Below, piece after piece: positions 1 to 8,170 of a stretch of 64,000 nucleotides of DNA; the stretch's first letter is position 1; each line of letters opens with the position of its first letter. Made by a program: the position numbers and the translations under genes. The notes beneath the pieces were generated by a model. That model was not told the DNA's origin and made no database searches. It saw nothing but the letters and a program-made list of their open reading frames with translations. Origin of the DNA: Hwangdonia seohaensis (GTDB lineage: Bacteria; Bacteroidota; Bacteroidia; Flavobacteriales; Flavobacteriaceae); NCBI RefSeq assembly GCF_031932625.1, contig NZ_JAVSCK010000001.1, positions 868,001 through 932,000 on the forward strand. The letters run 5' to 3'.

Positions 1-114
1 CTTCGAGGTGTAGAAAGCCAAGGCATGATTTTAATGACCGAAACCCCTGATGGAAAGCTGGTGTTTGTAAACCCTGATGATTCTAAAGTTTCAAATGGAT
101 TGCAAATAAGTTAA
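1..114 (+). CDS. metG: Methionyl-tRNA synthetase, C-terminal end (partial)
   Basis: Open reading frame entering from the left edge and ending in TAA at 112-114; only the last 37 residues are present. The 'GVESQGMIL' stretch followed by a short Asp/Gly-rich segment is typical of the C-terminal EMAP/tRNA-binding (OB-fold) domain of bacterial MetRS, where the equivalent motif closes the protein. MetRS charges tRNA-Met in the cytoplasm. The catalytic core lies outside the window, so the call rests on the tail alone. A stand-alone tRNA-binding protein of the CsaA/Trbp type carries the same motif and cannot be excluded. Confidence 0.7.
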   Translation, partial: LRGVESQGMILMTETPDGKLVFVNPDDSKVSNGLQIS

Positions 115-271
115 GTATTTTAGCTTGTCTTTTTACTTGTTTAATTAATGTTTTCAAGAAAATCTGTTTGTAAGCATTTTATTAAATCCAACTTCACATT
201 ATTTATCGTATGTATTAGTGAACGTATTAATATTTTAATCAAAAGCATCAATGTAATTTAACGCTTATATC

Positions 272-279
272 TAGATTTG
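272..279 (+). promoter_or_regulatory. -7 promoter element for the lipocalin-like gene
   Basis: TAGATTTG matches the Bacteroidota -7 consensus TAnnTTTG exactly and lies 26 nt before the ATG at 306. I see no good TTTG -33 element at the usual 19-21 nt spacing, so the assignment rests on the -7 box and its position. Confidence 0.4.
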
Positions 280-305
280 ATGACATATTAAAATCAATAA
301 ACATT

Positions 306-776
306 ATGAAAAACCTACTAATAGTACTATTAACAATCACTTTTATGTCTTGCGGAACATCAAAAACCGTACGACAAGCCAATAAAACAATTAAAGGAAA
401 TTGGTCGTTAACCTCGGTTAGCTATAATAAATCAGGCACTTACAATGTTACCTTGCTAAACGATGTCTCAAAAGCATGTTTTGAAGGCAGCGCGTGGCAA
501 TTTGTACCAAACAACAACACCGGAACGTATGCTATAAACAATACGGAATGTGCCACCGGCGACAGGTATTTTAATTTCACAATTCAAGAAGTTGATGCTC
601 AAACGGGACTTTATGATTTTCTGTTGAAACCGACCAACGAAAAAGGAAAGTCGGAGAACAATCAAGGGTTTAGAATAAAGCTGAAAGCCTTGTCCGAAAC
701 CTCAATGCAATGGGAGCACACCGTTATGCTTGACGGTGCACCATTTGTTATTACCATGAATTTTATCCCACAATAA
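306..776 (+). CDS. Lipocalin-like lipoprotein
   Basis: 156 residues. Residues 1-16 are a lipoprotein signal peptide (Lys at position 2, hydrophobic core, lipobox ending at Cys16), so the mature protein should be membrane-anchored. The rest begins with the 'KGNWSLTSV' type of start seen in the flavobacterial lipocalin-like family and alternates short beta segments. Two further Cys residues (about 58 and 80) could form a disulfide. The partner 50 nt downstream is an OmpA-type lipoprotein, and the two may be cotranscribed from the -7 box at 272. Ligand unknown. No catalytic motif is visible. Confidence 0.7.
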   Translation: MKNLLIVLLTITFMSCGTSKTVRQANKTIKGNWSLTSVSYNKSGTYNVTLLNDVSKACFEGSAWQFVPNNNTGTYAINNTECATGDRYFNFTIQEVDAQTGLYDFLLKPTNEKGKSENNQGFRIKLKALSETSMQWEHTVMLDGAPFVITMNFIPQ

Positions 777-826
777 TAGATTGAATTCAATCGGTCTAAT
801 TTCAAAAAAACAATATAAAATATAAA

Positions 827-1534
827 ATGATGAAAATGTATATAAAAAAAATAGGAATAACTTTTTTAAGCTTGGTTTTGGCTATTAGTCTAGTTAACTG
901 TAAGGCTATTGAAAATGCAAACAACAAACAAAAAGGCGCTGTAATTGGTGCAACGGGTGGCGCTATTTTGGGGGCCATTATCGGAAACAATGTTGGTAAA
1001 GGCGGTAATGGCGAATTAGGTGCTGTTATTGGAGGCGTTGTTGGTGGTGGTGCAGGCGTGCTAATTGGCAACAAAATGGATAAACAAGCTCAGAAAATTG
1101 AAGAAGAAATTCCTGGAGCGCAAGTCGAGCGCGTAGATAACGGTATTGTAGTTACTTTTGATGAAAATAGTGGCGTTTACTTTGCTACCGCTAAATATAA
1201 TATCAATTCTGCTTCGCAGGAAACTTTGAATAAATTGGCGAATGTATTTAAAGAATATCCAGATACCAATATTCTTGTGGTTGGACACACTGATAGTGTA
1301 GGTAGCGATGAATCGAATATGGTGCTCTCAAAAAACAGGGCCTATGCCGTTACAAATTACTTAAAAGGAAAAGGTTTGAGTTCTGGGCGTTTTACTACCA
1401 ATTGGTTTGGCGAATCGCAGCCCATGCACGATAACGCTACAGCCGAAGGGCGCGCAAAAAACCGTCGTGTAAACGTCGCTATTGTACCGAGCGAAAAAAT
1501 GATTGAAGAGGCTAAGCAACAAGCACAAAATTAG
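827..1534 (+). CDS. OmpA-family lipoprotein with glycine-zipper segment
   Basis: 235 residues. Signal peptide with lipobox ending at Cys25. Residues about 36-82 are a Gly/Ala/Ile-rich glycine zipper that could insert into or pack against a membrane. Residues about 115-225 form an OmpA-like peptidoglycan-binding domain with the 'GHTDSVG' motif and the closing 'GRAKNRRV' motif. The likely role is tethering the outer membrane to peptidoglycan. It follows the lipocalin-like lipoprotein by 50 nt in the same direction and is followed by a strong bidirectional terminator at 1594-1625. Confidence 0.88.
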   Translation: MMKMYIKKIGITFLSLVLAISLVNCKAIENANNKQKGAVIGATGGAILGAIIGNNVGKGGNGELGAVIGGVVGGGAGVLIGNKMDKQAQKIEEEIPGAQVERVDNGIVVTFDENSGVYFATAKYNINSASQETLNKLANVFKEYPDTNILVVGHTDSVGSDESNMVLSKNRAYAVTNYLKGKGLSSGRFTTNWFGESQPMHDNATAEGRAKNRRVNVAIVPSEKMIEEAKQQAQN

Positions 1535-1593
1535 GATAGCACTTCTGTAGAAAGAAAAAGCAGCTACTTTATTTCAGTAAAGGATAAAAAGAC

Positions 1594-1625
1594 AAAAAAG
1601 CCAACTTTTTTTAAGTTGGCTTTTT
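1594..1625. terminator. Bidirectional intrinsic terminator
   Basis: An 'AAAAAGCCAACTT' arm pairs with 'AAGTTGGCTTTTT' around a short T loop. A/T runs on both sides let it serve the plus-strand OmpA lipoprotein gene (ends 1534) and the minus-strand LysM gene (ends 1649). Confidence 0.8.
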
Positions 1626-1648
1626 GCATATAAAGTAGGTACTTTAAA

Positions 1649-2134
1649 TTAGTCTAAGGCAGGTATGCGCAATACTTGGCCTGGATAAATTTTATCCGGA
1701 TCGGTAAGCATAGGCTTGTTAGCTTCAAAAATTTCTGGATATTTCATCGCGTTGCCATAATATTTTTTAGCTATTTTCCCTAGCGTGTCGCCACTTACCA
1801 CGGTGTGAAATTGTGCTTCTGGCTCAACGTGCTCAACCGTCATTTGGTCGTCCACAGTCGCAATACCGTTTGAGTTGCCCACTACCAAAACTACTTTTTC
1901 TTTTGTAGCTTGGTTGTATGCTTTTCCTGTAATTGTTGCTGTATCGCCAGCAATATGAATATTAAGGTTTTCTACCTGTAATTGTAAATCTCCAACTGTT
2001 TCTTGTAAACTTGCCGCAGCCGTTGCTTCAGCTTTAAGTTTAGCAGCCGCTGCTTCGGCAGCTTCTTCAGCATCTGTTTTCCCAATGCCAAATACTTTGG
2101 CGCCCGCGTTTTTAATGAATGAAAATAGTCCCAT
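1649..2134 (-). CDS. BON-LysM protein, Kbp/YgaU-like
   Basis: 161 residues. An N-terminal Ala/Glu-rich helical segment (residues about 18-45) is followed by a BON-type domain (about 45-100) and a C-terminal LysM domain (about 108-158; 'VSGDTLGKIAKKYYG' and 'IYPGQVLRIP'). This is the architecture of the E. coli potassium-binding protein Kbp (YgaU), which is cytoplasmic. As in Kbp no signal peptide is seen, so despite the LysM domain a cell-wall role is not implied. Convergent with the OmpA lipoprotein, sharing its terminator. Confidence 0.85.
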   Translation of the reverse strand: MGLFSFIKNAGAKVFGIGKTDAEEAAEAAAAKLKAEATAAASLQETVGDLQLQVENLNIHIAGDTATITGKAYNQATKEKVVLVVGNSNGIATVDDQMTVEHVEPEAQFHTVVSGDTLGKIAKKYYGNAMKYPEIFEANKPMLTDPDKIYPGQVLRIPALD

Positions 2135-2242
2135 TTTTGTTTTGTTTTTTTTAAGTGTTACTAATTAATTTTTGTTCAGGTTAAAATACATTATTTTATC
2201 GATACATATGTTAAGACACAGTAAGAATTTAATAGTCACATA

Positions 2243-2335
2243 TTAAGTATAAAAAGATTTAAGATCGCTACGCCTTTTAGAACCAAGAATATAAACTTGA
2301 TTATAACCATTGAACAAATAGATAACACGAAATTG
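2243..2335 (-). pseudogene. Possible remnant of a RelE/HigB-type toxin
   Basis: The 327-nt gap 2135-2461 holds no intact gene. On the minus strand, 2335-2243 reads 'QFRVIYLFNGYNQVYIL' followed by a basic tail and a stop. This resembles the last beta strands of RelE/HigB-like toxins ('FRV-Y-F-G...'). Immediately upstream in another frame lies 'HVDQLKLLILIRNNFNF', which could be the preceding part after a frameshift. There is no start codon and no antitoxin gene. The similarity is short and judged by eye. Confidence 0.28.
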
Positions 2336-2461
2336 AAATTATTTCTGATTAATATGAGTAATTTTAATTGGTCAACATGCTTGTTTTTAAACCAAAAAGA
2401 AACTGCTTAAAGCAAAGTGCCCTAAACAGTTTCTCAACTAAATAACCAACCAAAATTTTTA

Positions 2462-3397
2462 TTAAACCCTAGTGTTTTTTCTTGGGTTGTCTACTTTATT
2501 TTTTCTTTCCTTACGCATGTCGTTTCTTTTAAGGGTTTCTTTCCTCTTTACACCATCATTTTTTAGATACTGAATGTACCCTCGACCTTCAAACTCGTAA
2601 ACGGTTTCAGATGCCGGGTGAAACAATTCTATCTTGGCATCATTTAAAACGCTTAATTCGAAATGTTCATTGTCGAAGGAATCATAATCTAATGTTAAAG
2701 TTTTAAGTTTTGAATTTCCGGTAATATTTCCAACGCCATAAAACCCGGTGTAATCCCAAACAAGATTATTCAGACTTGTCCCGTTTTCGTCCTGCGAGCT
2801 TCTAAAAGTATCGTCGCTTCCTCCGGCTAAAAACTGCAAATAGTTTTCGTTGTCAAATTCGTTAATGGCACCAAACTCACTGGTATAAGTTTTTTCCCAA
2901 GCTTCGTATTCCTGTAAGAAATAATGAATATTGTCGTAGAACACAAAATCGTAATCGAAATTACTACGTTGGTAACCGTCTAAAAAATACGAGGTGTCAT
3001 TATTTGGATTGTATAATTCAATCGTATTATTATCTATTTGATACACATCAAAAGTTTCAAACCCATCCACATCGTGGTTTACATCTAAAATCATATCGTA
3101 AGCATTGTAATCGGCAACTGCAATACCGTAACCACTGCCACTGCTGCCAATACCAACCAAATTGTTGTTAGCAAACATAACGCCGTTTTTAAACGAAATG
3201 GTAAACGCTTTTTGCAAAAACGGTGTGGTGCCGTAGCCACTCGTGCTATTAATATCTACATACCATAATTCGTAAGAACTTAACAATTGGTTTATCGAAA
3301 TTGTTGGCTCCTCATCAATTATATTATTTTCTACATAACAAGATGTAAATAGTGTTGCTGATAAAGCAAAAGTTAAAAGTATTTTTACAGTCTTCAT
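2462..3397 (-). CDS. Conserved flavobacterial lipoprotein of unknown function
   Basis: 311 residues from the ATG at 3397; a TTG two codons upstream is less likely because the Lys-rich signal peptide starts cleanly at this ATG. Lipobox ends at Cys20. The body is rich in Asp, Asn, Tyr and Gly with a repeated '-YELWYVDIN' / '-YDFVFYDNIHYFLQEYEAWEKT' flavour and no known catalytic motif. The last 30 residues are extremely basic (Lys/Arg/Asn), unlike the acidic body. From memory, homologues are sometimes labelled nicotinic acid mononucleotide adenyltransferase; nothing in this sequence supports that enzyme, since there is no HxGH nucleotidyltransferase motif. Confidence 0.75.
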   Translation of the reverse strand: MKTVKILLTFALSATLFTSCYVENNIIDEEPTISINQLLSSYELWYVDINSTSGYGTTPFLQKAFTISFKNGVMFANNNLVGIGSSGSGYGIAVADYNAYDMILDVNHDVDGFETFDVYQIDNNTIELYNPNNDTSYFLDGYQRSNFDYDFVFYDNIHYFLQEYEAWEKTYTSEFGAINEFDNENYLQFLAGGSDDTFRSSQDENGTSLNNLVWDYTGFYGVGNITGNSKLKTLTLDYDSFDNEHFELSVLNDAKIELFHPASETVYEFEGRGYIQYLKNDGVKRKETLKRNDMRKERKNKVDNPRKNTRV

Positions 3398-3528
3398 AAT
3401 CAAACATTTTTAGGGTTTCTATTTACACAGTTTCAAAACGCGTGCCAAAAAACGAGTGCGAATATTTTATGGGCTTAAAAATGATTGTTTTTTTACGTAT
3501 TTTTGAGATTCAAATAATTATGTTTTTT

Positions 3529-4530
3529 ATGGATAAACCTTTAAAATATGCGGTTTTTGGCGCAGGAAGTTGGGCAACAGCCATTGTAAAAATGCTTTGC
3601 GAAAATTTAGATGAAGTGGGTTGGTACATGCGCAGTGTTTATACCAAAGAACATTTGTTAAAAGAACAACACAACCCGAATTATTTAAGCTCGGTAGAGT
3701 TTCATTTAGAGCAATTGAAGCTGAGTAACGATATTAATGAAATTGCCGATTATGCCGATGTTTTAATATTTGTAATTCCTTCGGCTTTTATGCATTCGGA
3801 ATTGGAGAAATTAACAACCAATATTGGAAACAAAATCATTGTTTCGGCCGTAAAAGGTATCATGCCCGAAACGGGATTGTTGGTTGGCGAACATTTTCAT
3901 GATGTTTATAAAATCCCATACGATAATATTGCCGTAATTGCTGGTCCTTGTCATGCAGAAGAGGTTGCTTTAGAGCGTTTATCATATTTAACGGTATCGT
4001 GTTCCGACGCTGAAAAGGCTCAAAATATTGCCGATAATTTGTCCAGCCATTACATTAAAACGACCATTAGCGACGATATTATTGGTATTGAATATGCCGT
4101 TATGCTTAAAAACATTTATGCTATTGCCGCAGGAATTGCCCACGGATTGGGTTATGGCGATAATTTCCAAAGTGTGTTAATGAGCAATGCCATTCGGGAA
4201 ATGAAACGGTTTATAAAAAAGCGCCACAAAATGAAACGCAACATTAACAATTCGGCATATTTGGGCGACTTATTGGTAACGGGTTACTCTGTGTTTTCCA
4301 GAAACCGTATGTTCGGAAACATGATTGGCAAGGGTTACACCGTAAAATCGGCTCAAATGGAAATGAATATGGTTGCCGAAGGTTATTATGCTACAAAAAG
4401 TGCACATTTACTTCACGAAAAGAACGGGAAAAAAGCAAAAATCCCTATTATAAATGCCGTATATGAGGTTTTATATGAAAACAAAAACCCTAAAAAAGTG
4501 TTTGTTAAACTAACGGATAAGTTGGATTAA
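3529..4530 (+). CDS. gpsA: NAD(P)H-dependent glycerol-3-phosphate dehydrogenase
   Basis: 333 residues from the ATG at 3529. The frame is open back to a GTG at 3442, but the Rossmann motif 'FGAGSWATA' begins about 9 residues after 3529, as expected for GpsA. The enzyme reduces dihydroxyacetone phosphate to sn-glycerol-3-phosphate for phospholipid synthesis in the cytoplasm. Visible features are the N-terminal nucleotide-binding fold (residues 1-160), 'VIAGPCHAEEVA', the 'VMLKNIYAIAAGIAHGLG' helix carrying the catalytic Lys, and a conserved C-terminal helical domain. It stands alone, followed by a non-coding region with two RNA-like units. Confidence 0.9.
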   Translation: MDKPLKYAVFGAGSWATAIVKMLCENLDEVGWYMRSVYTKEHLLKEQHNPNYLSSVEFHLEQLKLSNDINEIADYADVLIFVIPSAFMHSELEKLTTNIGNKIIVSAVKGIMPETGLLVGEHFHDVYKIPYDNIAVIAGPCHAEEVALERLSYLTVSCSDAEKAQNIADNLSSHYIKTTISDDIIGIEYAVMLKNIYAIAAGIAHGLGYGDNFQSVLMSNAIREMKRFIKKRHKMKRNINNSAYLGDLLVTGYSVFSRNRMFGNMIGKGYTVKSAQMEMNMVAEGYYATKSAHLLHEKNGKKAKIPIINAVYEVLYENKNPKKVFVKLTDKLD

Positions 4531-4764
4531 CCTTAGCGGGGCTACCTGCTATTACGCTACATATCTAATCGGTTTAGTCTTTCTAAAATAAGACTATGCA
4601 TTCCATTTTGCTATAGATATCTTTTGAAGTCGATTATTATCATCGTTTCTCGACCTTTTTACTAGGTTATCCAATATTTTAAATTCAGTGTAGGATAAAC
4701 GATTTGAAAATGGTGAATTAATATAAAAAAGAAACTTCTAATTTTCTGGAGACGATATAAAATG

Positions 4765-4834
4765 AAAAAGGTGAACAGATGTTCACCTTTTTGCCCCAAA
4801 TCTACCATAAACTTAACCTACTTATGTTATGGTG
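4765..4834 (-). ncRNA. Putative small RNA, copy 1
   Basis: On the minus strand a 42-nt block (4834-4793), starting CACCATAACATAAG and ending GATTTGGGGC, is followed directly by a hairpin with arms AAAAAGGTGAAC and GTTCACCTTTTT (4792-4765) and a T-rich tail, i.e. an intrinsic terminator. A Bacteroidota -7 box (4838-4845) sits just upstream, so a transcript of about 70 nt is predicted. Within the 42-nt block ACCATAA can pair with TTATGGT. The block is repeated with 41/42 identity at 5007-5048. No ORF fits. The RNA family is not recognised. Confidence 0.6.
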
Positions 4835-4837
4835 GAA

Positions 4838-4868
4838 CAAATATATAACGTTGAAACAGCCCGCTAAA
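4838..4868 (-). promoter_or_regulatory. Promoter of small RNA copy 1
   Basis: On the minus strand TATATTTG (4845-4838) matches the -7 consensus TAnnTTTG exactly, and TTTA (4868-4865) lies 19 nt upstream at the -33 position (consensus TTTG). The conserved RNA block begins 4 nt downstream of the -7 box, as expected for a start site there. Confidence 0.55.
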
Positions 4869-4974
4869 ATATTTTAGTTAAACGGCTTATATATTGGCTT
4901 AAATGAGATAACACTGAATGTTTAAGGAAAAAAGACTTGTTGCAATTATAGTGTGATAAAAAAGTAAAATGCAT

Positions 4975-5048
4975 AAAAAAAGGCGAACAGAAGTTCACCT
5001 TTTTTTGCCCCAAATCTACCATGAACTTAACCTACTTATGTTATGGTG
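4975..5048 (-). ncRNA. Putative small RNA, copy 2
   Basis: Minus-strand block 5048-5007 is identical to the block of copy 1 except for one base. It is followed by a terminator hairpin (arms AAAAAAAGGTGAAC and GTTCGCCTTTTTTT, 5006-4975). One stem pair changes from A-U to G-U relative to copy 1 and the stem is kept. The -7 region (5059-5052, TAAATTGG) differs from the consensus at one position and I see no clear -33 box, so expression may be weaker or differently controlled. Besides these units and the hairpins, the gap 4531-5164 shows nothing coding. Confidence 0.55.
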
Positions 5049-5164
5049 ATACCAATTTATGCGTATTTAATAGAAAACGATTATTTTTTAGACGAACGGT
5101 CGTTTTTTTCAGATTAAATGTTTTTATGCAATAATCCTCTACTAGTAGGTTATACTTTTATAAC

Positions 5165-7063
5165 TTAATAAGCCCGTTCCTTATTGCCTTCGTAAAAATT
5201 AATAAAAGCCCTGTTTACAACCCTGTTTCCACCAACGGTTGGATAGTTTCCCGTAAAATACCAATCACCTGCATGATCTGGGCAAGCTTTATGTAAATTT
5301 TCTACAGGCTGAAAAATAATTTTAACCTCCGCCTTTATACATTCATCACTTAATAATTCGGCAGCTTTATCCGAGATTTCTTCATCGGTAAAAGGGTCGT
5401 AAATTTCCTTAACGAAATTCTTAACGTCTTTATCGTCCAATTCGGTTTGTACCAAACATTTATTATAAACATCTTCAACGATATGGTACATGTTTCTGTC
5501 CTTCAACAAGGCCAATGCAGCTCTAAAAGCTATGAGTGTTTCAAGATTTGCCATATCAATGCCGTAACAGTCTGGGTAGCGTATTTGCGGCGCCGAGGAA
5601 ACGACTACAATCTTTTTAGGATGCAATCTGTCCAGCATTTTAAGAATACTCATTTTTAAAGTGGTGCCACGTACAATACTATCGTCAATTATTACCAAAT
5701 TATCGGTTGGTTTTATAACGCCATAAGTTACATCGTAAACATGGGCCACCAAATCGTCGCGACTACTATCTTCGGTTATAAAGGTTCGTAGCTTAACATC
5801 TTTTATGGCTATTTTTTCAATGCGCGGTCTTTCTTCTAAAATCTCGGTGACTTTTTGGGCAGACATTTTACCACCACCTTTTAAAATGGCTTCGGTCTTC
5901 TTTTCGTTTAAGTAATCTTCAACGGTTTCTATCATTCCAAAAAAGGATGTTTCGGCTGTATTTGGGATATATGAAAACACGGTGTTTTTCGTATCATCAT
6001 CAATAGCTTCCAAAACTTTAGGCATCAATAGCTTCCCTAGCGTTTTGCGTTCTTGGTATATTTCGGCATCACTTCCTCGGGAGAAATAAATGCGCTCAAA
6101 CGAACAGGATTTCCTTTCTAAAGGTTCTAATATTTTTTTAATGGATACCTTTCCTGATTTTTTGGTAATGATTGCATGCCCCGGTTTTAATTCTTTAACA
6201 TCTTTAAAATCAACATTAAAAACCGTTTGAATTACGGGACGCTCTGAAGCGACCACAACTATTTCGTCATCTTTATAATAATAGGTAGGGCGAATACCTG
6301 CGGGATCTCTTAAAACGAATGCATCGCCATGGCCAATAAGTCCTGCCATGGCATAACCACCATCCCAATTTTTTGCAGCTCGTCGTAATATTTTGCTTAC
6401 TTTTAAGCGTTCTGCGATTAACGGAGAAGCTTCTTGCTTATTATAGCCTTCTTTTTTTAGGTCTTTATAAATTTTACTTACGGCATCATCTAAAAAATGA
6501 CCGATTTTTTCCATAATGGTTATGGTATCGGTGTATTCTTTTGGGTGTTGCCCTAACTCAATTAAATTGCTAAATAGCTCTTTAACATTGGTCATGTTGA
6601 AATTTCCAGCCATAATTAAGTTTCTGTGCATCCAATTGTTTTGTCTTAAAAACGGATGTACATTTTCTGCGCTGTTTTTACCAAAAGTTCCATAACGCAC
6701 GTGCCCCAAAAGAACTTCGCCTATATACGGAATGTGCTTTTTTTGTGCAGCAACATCATCGGCATATTCAGGATGCTCGGTAAGTTCTTTATTAATTCGC
6801 TGGTTAATCTGTGCAAAAATATCTTGAATGGGCTGTTGCGCTATCGAGCGTACTCTACTTATGTAGCGCTCGCCTGGTTTGGTGTCTAGTTTAATACTTG
6901 CAAAACCAGCTCCGTCCTGCCCACGGTTGTGCTGTTTTTCCATCATTAAGTACATTTTATTCACACCATAAAATGCGCTGCCGTATTTTTCTTTATAGTA
7001 TTCCAGTGGTTTTAAAAGCCTTATCATGGCTATGCCACATTCGTGTTTTAATGCATCACTCAT
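5165..7063 (-). CDS. purF: Amidophosphoribosyltransferase, long Bacteroidota form
   Basis: 632 residues, longer than classical PurF (about 470-510) and typical of the Bacteroidota form. It catalyses the first committed step of purine synthesis: PRPP plus glutamine gives 5-phosphoribosylamine. The N-terminal class II glutaminase domain begins 'HECGIA'; the nucleophile would be Cys9 after removal of a short propeptide, and 'NRGQDGAGF' follows. The C-terminal phosphoribosyltransferase domain carries the PRPP loop 'VIIDDSIVRGTT' at about residues 455-466. It lies upstream of the PfkB gene on the same strand, but the PfkB gene ends in its own terminator (7159-7185) and does not read into purF. A palindromic repeat sits in its 5' leader. 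Confidence 0.88.
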   Translation of the reverse strand: MSDALKHECGIAMIRLLKPLEYYKEKYGSAFYGVNKMYLMMEKQHNRGQDGAGFASIKLDTKPGERYISRVRSIAQQPIQDIFAQINQRINKELTEHPEYADDVAAQKKHIPYIGEVLLGHVRYGTFGKNSAENVHPFLRQNNWMHRNLIMAGNFNMTNVKELFSNLIELGQHPKEYTDTITIMEKIGHFLDDAVSKIYKDLKKEGYNKQEASPLIAERLKVSKILRRAAKNWDGGYAMAGLIGHGDAFVLRDPAGIRPTYYYKDDEIVVVASERPVIQTVFNVDFKDVKELKPGHAIITKKSGKVSIKKILEPLERKSCSFERIYFSRGSDAEIYQERKTLGKLLMPKVLEAIDDDTKNTVFSYIPNTAETSFFGMIETVEDYLNEKKTEAILKGGGKMSAQKVTEILEERPRIEKIAIKDVKLRTFITEDSSRDDLVAHVYDVTYGVIKPTDNLVIIDDSIVRGTTLKMSILKMLDRLHPKKIVVVSSAPQIRYPDCYGIDMANLETLIAFRAALALLKDRNMYHIVEDVYNKCLVQTELDDKDVKNFVKEIYDPFTDEEISDKAAELLSDECIKAEVKIIFQPVENLHKACPDHAGDWYFTGNYPTVGGNRVVNRAFINFYEGNKERAY

Positions 7064-7085
7064 TTTGCGTTTTATTTGAGTTTTG

Positions 7086-7105
7086 ATTCCTGCTTTCGGA
7101 GGAAT
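7086..7105. repeat. dRS3-like palindrome in purF leader
   Basis: ATTCCT-N8-AGGAAT, 23 nt upstream of the purF ATG. It belongs to the same family as 8819-8838, 19404-19471, 23314-23333, 23412-23431 and 28167-28186. The layout recalls the neisserial dRS3 element (ATTCCC-N8-GGGAAT). Confidence 0.7.
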
Positions 7106-7158
7106 AACAATTTATTGTTTTAAAAATATAATTATTTTGAAGCTTTATCTTAAAATAA

Positions 7159-7185
7159 AAACGCGCTCTATTTATGAGCGCGTTT
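7159..7185 (-). terminator. Intrinsic terminator after PfkB-family kinase gene
   Basis: Perfect 10-bp stem (AAACGCGCTC / GAGCGCGTTT) around a 7-nt loop, directly after the stop codon at 7188. On the minus strand it is followed by a T-rich stretch. Confidence 0.75.
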
Positions 7186-7187
7186 GT

Positions 7188-8114
7188 TTATGCTAATTCT
7201 ATATCAAATTGCGTTAATTGTTTAAATTGCAATAGGCGTTTGTGCACTTCTTCATTCGTTAGATTAACCATACGTTCGGTTCCGAATTTTTCAACGCAAA
7301 ACGATGCTAATGTCGAGCCATATATCACGGCGTTTTTCATGTTGTCGAACGAGGTGTCTCCTGTTTTTGCAATGTAACCGGCAAATCCTCCGGCAAAGGT
7401 ATCGCCAGCGCCTGTTGGATCGAAAACCTCTTTAAGCGGTAAAGCGGGTGCAAAAAACACGTGGTCGTGATGAAACAACAACGCCCCATGTTCGCCTTTT
7501 TTAATTACGACGTATTTTGGTCCCATCTCGTGTATTTTTTTGGCTGCAACAACCAACGAATATTCACCAGTTAACTGTCGTGCTTCCTCATCGTTTATAG
7601 TAATCACATCAACACGTTTTATTACGTTGTGCAAATCATCTAAAGCTGAATCCATCCAAAAATTCATAGTATCTAAAATGACTAATTTTGGTTTGGTAGT
7701 CATTTGGTCTAACACGCTAGATTGGACGATAGGATGTAAATTTCCTAACATAACCACTTCGGCATTACGATAATTTTTTGGCACAACGGGGTTAAAATCG
7801 GCGAGCGTATTTAATTCTGTAACAAGCGTATCTCTGGAATTCATGTCGTTATGGTAACGTCCGCTCCAAAAAAACGTTTTACCATTTTCAACAATTTCTA
7901 CTCCAGTGAGATCGATGTTTTTGTTTGATAATAAATCTAAATAATCTTGAGGAAAATCGCCACCAACAATTGAAATGGCTGTGGCATCAACATTAAAATG
8001 AGACGCTGCAAGACCAATAAAAGTGGCAGCTCCACCAAGAATTTTATCGGTTTTTCCGAAAGGCGTTTCAATGGCATCAAAAGCCATGGTGCCCACTATT
8101 ACTAATTTACCCAT
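7188..8114 (-). CDS. PfkB-family (ribokinase-like) kinase
   Basis: 308 residues. N-terminal 'GGAATFIGLAASHF' is the PfkB signature 1 region. 'DPTGAGDTFAGGFAGYIA' at about residues 230-247 is signature 2 with the catalytic Asp and the anion hole. It phosphorylates a sugar or nucleoside using ATP; the substrate cannot be read from sequence. Adenosine/ribokinase-like enzymes of this length are common, and its place between purF and purN hints at nucleoside or ribose metabolism, but that is inference. It is separated from RNase H by about 56 nt in the same direction. Confidence 0.82.
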   Translation of the reverse strand: MGKLVIVGTMAFDAIETPFGKTDKILGGAATFIGLAASHFNVDATAISIVGGDFPQDYLDLLSNKNIDLTGVEIVENGKTFFWSGRYHNDMNSRDTLVTELNTLADFNPVVPKNYRNAEVVMLGNLHPIVQSSVLDQMTTKPKLVILDTMNFWMDSALDDLHNVIKRVDVITINDEEARQLTGEYSLVVAAKKIHEMGPKYVVIKKGEHGALLFHHDHVFFAPALPLKEVFDPTGAGDTFAGGFAGYIAKTGDTSFDNMKNAVIYGSTLASFCVEKFGTERMVNLTNEEVHKRLLQFKQLTQFDIELA

Positions 8115-8170
8115 AAAAAGGTGTTATAATTTTTTGCAAATATAAGTGTTTTAAGTGCTAAAAAACGAAT

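Noticed and set aside
3442..3528. GTG start with a 29-residue N-terminal extension of GpsA
   Set aside because: The GpsA family starts shortly before the Rossmann motif, and the extra stretch is poorly conserved and hydrophobic without a role.
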